NCBI GenBank assembly: GCA_049366715.1
Contig: JBMNCQ010000057.1
Coordinates: 62,001-126,000, forward strand
Reading direction: 5' to 3'
DNA: 64,000 nt
From: JBMNCQ01 sp049366715
Lineage (GTDB): Bacteria; Bacillota; Peptococcia; Peptococcales; BICA1-8
In this document: piece by piece, positions 60,490 through 64,000 of the stretch
Layout: each line of letters opens with the position of its first letter
Numbering within the stretch: the first letter of the stretch is position 1
Made by a program: the position numbers and the translations under genes
The notes under the pieces: model-generated
What the model was told of the DNA's origin: nothing
What the model saw: only the letters and a program-made list of their open reading frames with translations
The model's database searches: none

Positions 60490-61671
60490 ATGAAAAAACT
60501 TGTTATTGCTAGTGCAGTAAGAACAGCAGGAGGAAGCTTTGGAGGTAAGCTATCAGGCTTGGAAGCTCCGGAATTAGGTGCTCTGGTTGTTAATGAAGCA
60601 GTAAAAAGGGCAGAAATAAATCCTAATAGTGTTGACGAACTTATTTTCGGATGTGGCTGGCAAGCTGGCATCGGACCCAATGTGGCTAGGGTTTCAGCTG
60701 TTAATGGGGGATTACCTCATAAAACACCAGCCTATACTGTCAATCTTAGATGCGGTTCCAGTTTAAAAGCAACAGCTATAGGTGGAGCGACAATACTAAG
60801 TGGAGATGCAGACGTTATTGTAGTTGGTGGAACAGAGTCCTCTTCTAACGTCCCTTATATTTTAAAGGAGGCCCGTTGGGGACAAAGAATGGGTGATAAA
60901 AAGGTTTATGATTCACTTCACTATGATGGGTTTATGTGTAAATTAGCAGGAATGTTGATGGGTAACACCGCTGAACTCTTAGTAGAGAAGTACAATATCT
61001 CCAGGGAGGAACAGGATTATTTTGCACTGGAGAGTCATCAAAAAGCCTTAAAAGCCTTAGAAGAAGGAAAGTTCAAAGAGGAAATTTTGCCTGTTGAAGT
61101 AAAGATTGGCAAAACAACTGAAATATATGAGTATGAAGAAATCCCTAGGAAGAATGTGGATATTAATAAAATGGCAAAGCTGCCCCCCGTTTTTAAAAAA
61201 AATGGCTCTGTTACTGCTGGTAACAGTTGCTCCTTATGTGATGGTGCATCAGCAATGGTAATGATGTCAGATGAAAAAGCTAAAGAATTGGATGTAAAAC
61301 CGATAGCAATAATACGGTCCTATGCAACAGCTGGGGTTGACCCTAAATACATGGGGATTGGTCCAGTAGAGGCAATTCCGATGGCTTTGAAAAAAGCAGG
61401 AATGACTCTTGATGATATCGACTTGATTGAGCTTAACGAAGCCTTTGCCGCCCAGTATCTTGCTGTGGAACGGGAGATGAAGTGGGATAGAAGCAAAGTG
61501 AATGTCCATGGTGGTGCTATTGCTTTGGGCCATCCTGTTGGAGCAACAGGTGTAAAAATTCTTACTACACTTTTATATGCATTAAAGACATATGACAAAC
61601 AAGTGGGGTTAGCTAGTCTTTGTGTTGGTGGAGGACATGGCGTGGCCCTAATTGTGGAAAGAGTTAATTAA
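60490..61671 (+). CDS. Acetyl-CoA acyltransferase (thiolase)
   Basis: This 393-residue thiolase has the acyl-enzyme Cys in VNLRCGSSLKA (about residue 90), NEAFAAQY, GGAIALGHPVGATG and the C-terminal proton-relay CVGGGHG. It joins or cleaves acyl-CoAs. An upstream in-frame ATG at 60454 would add 12 residues, but it overlaps the SD; ATG 60490 gives the standard N-terminus KKLVIASAVRTAGGSFGG. It starts a beta-oxidation-like block with HBD, acyl-CoA dehydrogenase and enoyl-CoA hydratase genes, which could run in either direction. Confidence 0.93.
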   Translation: MKKLVIASAVRTAGGSFGGKLSGLEAPELGALVVNEAVKRAEINPNSVDELIFGCGWQAGIGPNVARVSAVNGGLPHKTPAYTVNLRCGSSLKATAIGGATILSGDADVIVVGGTESSSNVPYILKEARWGQRMGDKKVYDSLHYDGFMCKLAGMLMGNTAELLVEKYNISREEQDYFALESHQKALKALEEGKFKEEILPVEVKIGKTTEIYEYEEIPRKNVDINKMAKLPPVFKKNGSVTAGNSCSLCDGASAMVMMSDEKAKELDVKPIAIIRSYATAGVDPKYMGIGPVEAIPMALKKAGMTLDDIDLIELNEAFAAQYLAVEREMKWDRSKVNVHGGAIALGHPVGATGVKILTTLLYALKTYDKQVGLASLCVGGGHGVALIVERVN

Positions 61672-61704
61672 TAAAAATATTCTTACTCTGAGGAGGGTAA
61701 TTAA

Positions 61705-62586
61705 ATGAATATTAGAAAAGTTTTAGTCTTAGGAGCAGGGACAATGGGTAGTGGTATTGCCCAGCTAGTAGCTCAAAACGATATTGTAGGGGTTTTAGTA
61801 GATACAAAAGAAGAAATTGCCCAAGGTGCGTTAAAACGAATTGAAAAGGGGTTAATGGCAAGAATTGGGAAAGGCAAGATATCTGAAAGCGAGGCCAAGG
61901 ATATTTTATCAAGAATTCTTGTTGCCAATTCTATTGAAGTAGCTAAAGAATGTGATTTTATAATTGAAGCTGTTCTGGAAGATGTAAATTTAAAGAAAGA
62001 ACTATTTATAAAGTTGGAAAATATTGTTACAAACGATGTTATATTAGCCACTAATACGACAGCATGTTCTATCTCAGAAATTGCCTCAGCAGTTAAAAAT
62101 CCGGAGAGAGTTGTTGGTATGCATTTTTTCAATCCTCCTGTAATAATGAAATTAGTTGAGATTATGCCTGCTCTGCAGACTTCTCCGGAAACAATTGCTA
62201 AAGCACGTGCCTTTGCGGAATTACTCGGTAAAGAACCGGTGGTAACTGTAAAAGAAGGGATTGCTGGTATTGCATCAAGGGTATTGGCAGCACTACTAAA
62301 TGAGGCCGTTTGGGTTTTGGATGAAGGTATTGGAACAGCAGCTGATATAGATAAATCAATGAAAATGGGTGCTAACCAGCCTATGGGCCCTCTTGAGTTA
62401 ATTGACTTAATTGGAATTGATATTCATTTAGCTAAAACAGAAACATTATATAACAAATTGGGTGATCCAAGATATCGTCCATGTTATTTATTGAAGAAAA
62501 TGGTTGCAGCTGGACTTTTAGGACGTAAGACTGGAAAAGGATTTTATGATTATAGTCAAAATCCACCGATACCAACAAAGCTGTAA
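61705..62586 (+). CDS. 3-Hydroxyacyl-CoA dehydrogenase (3-hydroxybutyryl-CoA type)
   Basis: This 293-residue protein has an NAD(P)-binding Rossmann start (KVLVLGAGTMGSGIAQLVAQ), the signature IIEAVLEDVNLKKELF, catalytic-His region VVGMHFFNPPVIMKLVEI, and GIAGIASRVLAALLNEA with a C-terminal dimerisation domain. It interconverts 3-hydroxyacyl-CoA and 3-oxoacyl-CoA. The length fits the stand-alone HBD type of clostridia. The SD is GAGGAGGG; the next gene starts 28 nt later. Confidence 0.94.
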   Translation: MNIRKVLVLGAGTMGSGIAQLVAQNDIVGVLVDTKEEIAQGALKRIEKGLMARIGKGKISESEAKDILSRILVANSIEVAKECDFIIEAVLEDVNLKKELFIKLENIVTNDVILATNTTACSISEIASAVKNPERVVGMHFFNPPVIMKLVEIMPALQTSPETIAKARAFAELLGKEPVVTVKEGIAGIASRVLAALLNEAVWVLDEGIGTAADIDKSMKMGANQPMGPLELIDLIGIDIHLAKTETLYNKLGDPRYRPCYLLKKMVAAGLLGRKTGKGFYDYSQNPPIPTKL

Positions 62587-62614
62587 GAGCAAAATATTTT
62601 TGGAGGCGAGTTTA

Positions 62615-63769
62615 ATGAATTTTAATTTAACACAAGAACAAGAAGCGGTTAGAGGAATGGTTGAGGATTTTACTGCACGGGAGATAACTCCCTATGCTAG
62701 CGAGTGGGATAAAAAAGAAGAATTCCCATGGGAAACAGTAAAAAAAATGGGTGAGATGGGTATATTCGGAACTGCCCTTCCGGAACAATATGGAGGCAGT
62801 GGCCTTGATAATATTTCACATGCAATTGTAGCTGAAGAAATAGGTAGAGGTTGTTCATCCCTTAGAGGAGTATATTCTGTACAGATTTCGTTGGTTGCCA
62901 AAACTATTTTAGCTTTCGGTACGGAAGAACAGAGAGAAAAATATCTTCCTAGAATGGCTGCTGGTACCTTATTTGGATGTTTCGGATTGACAGAACCCAA
63001 CTCAGGTAGTGATGCGGCTGCTATGACAACAACTGCAGTTGAAGATGGTGATTACTACATACTCAATGGGAGCAAGATGTGGATTACTAATGGTGGAGTT
63101 GCCGGTGTTGCCATAATTTTTGCTAAAACAGATAAAAATGCAGGCTCTAGGGGAATTACTGCTTTTTTAGTAGATCGGGATACCCCGGGTTTTTCTACCA
63201 GAGATATTCATGACAAGCTTGGTCTAAAAGCTTCCAACACAGCGGAAATTATCTTTGAAAATGTCAGGGTTCCAAAGTCCAGTATTTTAGGAAAGGTTGG
63301 CAAAGGCTTCAATATAGCTATGGCAACCCTAGATAATGGCCGTTTTACTGTTTCAGCAGGCTGTGTAGGTAGTGCTCAAGCTGCTTTAGACTATGCTAAA
63401 AAATATGCTAAAGAAAGGATACAATTTGGTAAACCTATAGCTGGCCATCAGCTAATTCAACAGCTTATTACCGATATGGCTGTAGATATTGAATGCGGCA
63501 GGTTACTGGTATACAAGGCAGGTCATGTCAAAAATATGGGTCAAAGATCAACTAAAGAAGTATCCATGGCCAAATACTACTGTGGTGAAATGGTTAATAG
63601 AGTAGCATACAAAGCTATACAGGTATTCGGGGGATACGGATTTGCAGCAGAGTATCCGGTAGAAAGGATTTATAGAGACGCTAGGATTAATACATTGTAT
63701 GAAGGAACATCACAGATTCAGCAACTTATTATCGGTAACTCCGAACTTGGCGTACAGGCTTTTGTATAA
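62615..63769 (+). CDS. Acyl-CoA dehydrogenase
   Basis: This 384-residue flavoprotein has CFGLTEPNSGSDAAAMTTTA, GSKMWITNGGVAGVAIIFAKT, a KERIQFGKPIAGHQLIQQ stretch and the catalytic Glu in NTLYEGTSQIQQLIIGN. It resembles short-chain (butyryl-type) acyl-CoA dehydrogenases. No etfBA is seen within the window, so the electron-transfer partner is encoded elsewhere. ATG 62615 follows TTTTGGAGGCG. Confidence 0.94.
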   Translation: MNFNLTQEQEAVRGMVEDFTAREITPYASEWDKKEEFPWETVKKMGEMGIFGTALPEQYGGSGLDNISHAIVAEEIGRGCSSLRGVYSVQISLVAKTILAFGTEEQREKYLPRMAAGTLFGCFGLTEPNSGSDAAAMTTTAVEDGDYYILNGSKMWITNGGVAGVAIIFAKTDKNAGSRGITAFLVDRDTPGFSTRDIHDKLGLKASNTAEIIFENVRVPKSSILGKVGKGFNIAMATLDNGRFTVSAGCVGSAQAALDYAKKYAKERIQFGKPIAGHQLIQQLITDMAVDIECGRLLVYKAGHVKNMGQRSTKEVSMAKYYCGEMVNRVAYKAIQVFGGYGFAAEYPVERIYRDARINTLYEGTSQIQQLIIGNSELGVQAFV

Positions 63770-63806
63770 ACAAAACTACTAAAGCTTTTAATTGGAGGTG
63801 TGTGAA

Positions 63807-64000
63807 TTGTTCGAATCTTTAATCTACGAAAAGGATGGTCTCATAGCCATAATTACTATAAATCGTCCTCAGGTAATGAATGCTCTCTCTAATGCTCTCG
63901 TTGAAGAGCTGGCTAAGGCATTTGATTTAATTGAGGAAGACCAAGAAATTAGAGTACTGATTATTACTGGCTCTGGTGAAAAAGCTTTTATGGCCGGAGC
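63807..64000 (+). CDS. Enoyl-CoA hydratase/isomerase family protein, 3' truncated by window edge
   Basis: The 64 visible codons begin at TTG 63807 (SD TTGGAGGTG): LIYEKDGLIAIITINRPQVMNALSNALVEELAKAF..., then VLIITGSGEKAFMAGA. This is the crotonase N-terminus with the first oxyanion-hole region (GSGEKAFMAGAD) partly in view. The gene continues beyond the window. It completes the set thiolase-HBD-ACD-ECH. Confidence 0.9.
   Translation, partial: MFESLIYEKDGLIAIITINRPQVMNALSNALVEELAKAFDLIEEDQEIRVLIITGSGEKAFMAG

Overview
The window looks like a chromosome segment of an anaerobic, low-to-mid GC Firmicute of the Peptococcaceae / Desulfotomaculum-Desulfitobacterium kind. The reasons are the dnaG-rpoD-trmK-nif3-zinc ribbon-rnpB gene order, a type A RNase P RNA, many TTG/GTG starts behind strong Shine-Dalgarno (SD) sequences, ferredoxin-dependent 2-oxoacid oxidoreductases and several sigma-54 circuits. 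The genus cannot be named from the sequence.

Positions 1-10 kb hold a truncated MFS transporter, an ECF sigma factor whose anti-sigma gene is reduced to a stub, and a minus-strand sigma-54 unit. That unit has an activator with a PEP-hydrolase-like sensor domain, a Tm-1-like protein, a free-standing PEP-hydrolase-like protein and a DUF1097 membrane protein. It is split by an IS481-like element and simple repeats. A dGTPase-like gene follows. Positions 10-20.5 kb are housekeeping: a YaiI-family gene, dnaG, rpoD, three tRNAs, a second ECF sigma/anti-sigma pair, trmK, a Nif3 homologue, a zinc-ribbon coiled-coil protein and rnpB. The rnpB gene carries an unusual insertion in helix P12.

Positions 20.5-57.4 kb form a visibly more AT-rich accessory region built from repeated copies of one theme: a GntR or PrpR-type regulator, tripartite tricarboxylate transporters (TctABC), LarA-like (DUF2088) proteins, UxaA/SuyAB-type lyases and Ldh2-type dehydrogenases. 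At least ten loci here are decayed: two Ldh2/ComC-type genes, IlvD/Edd, GlcD-GlcF, a second UxaA gene, and several TctC, TctA, LarA-like and AbrB copies. The intact survivors include a SuyAB-like pair, KorDABC plus SucCD, and an operon with phosphosulfolactate synthase (ComA), phosphosulfolactate phosphatase (ComB), an HPr-kinase-like P-loop protein and an atypical pyruvate kinase. Together they suggest uptake and breakdown of a sulfonated or other 2-hydroxy acid, with 3-sulfolactate the leading candidate. This is inference from gene families, not proof.

Positions 57.7-64 kb hold a second, divergent KorDABC set behind a sigma-54 promoter, then a beta-oxidation-type cluster (thiolase, 3-hydroxyacyl-CoA dehydrogenase, acyl-CoA dehydrogenase and the start of an enoyl-CoA hydratase). 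Sigma-54 -24/-12 elements with exact GG/GC spacing occur before the Tm-1 unit, downstream of the PrpR-type regulator, and before the second Kor set. They suggest that the two large regulators control these blocks.
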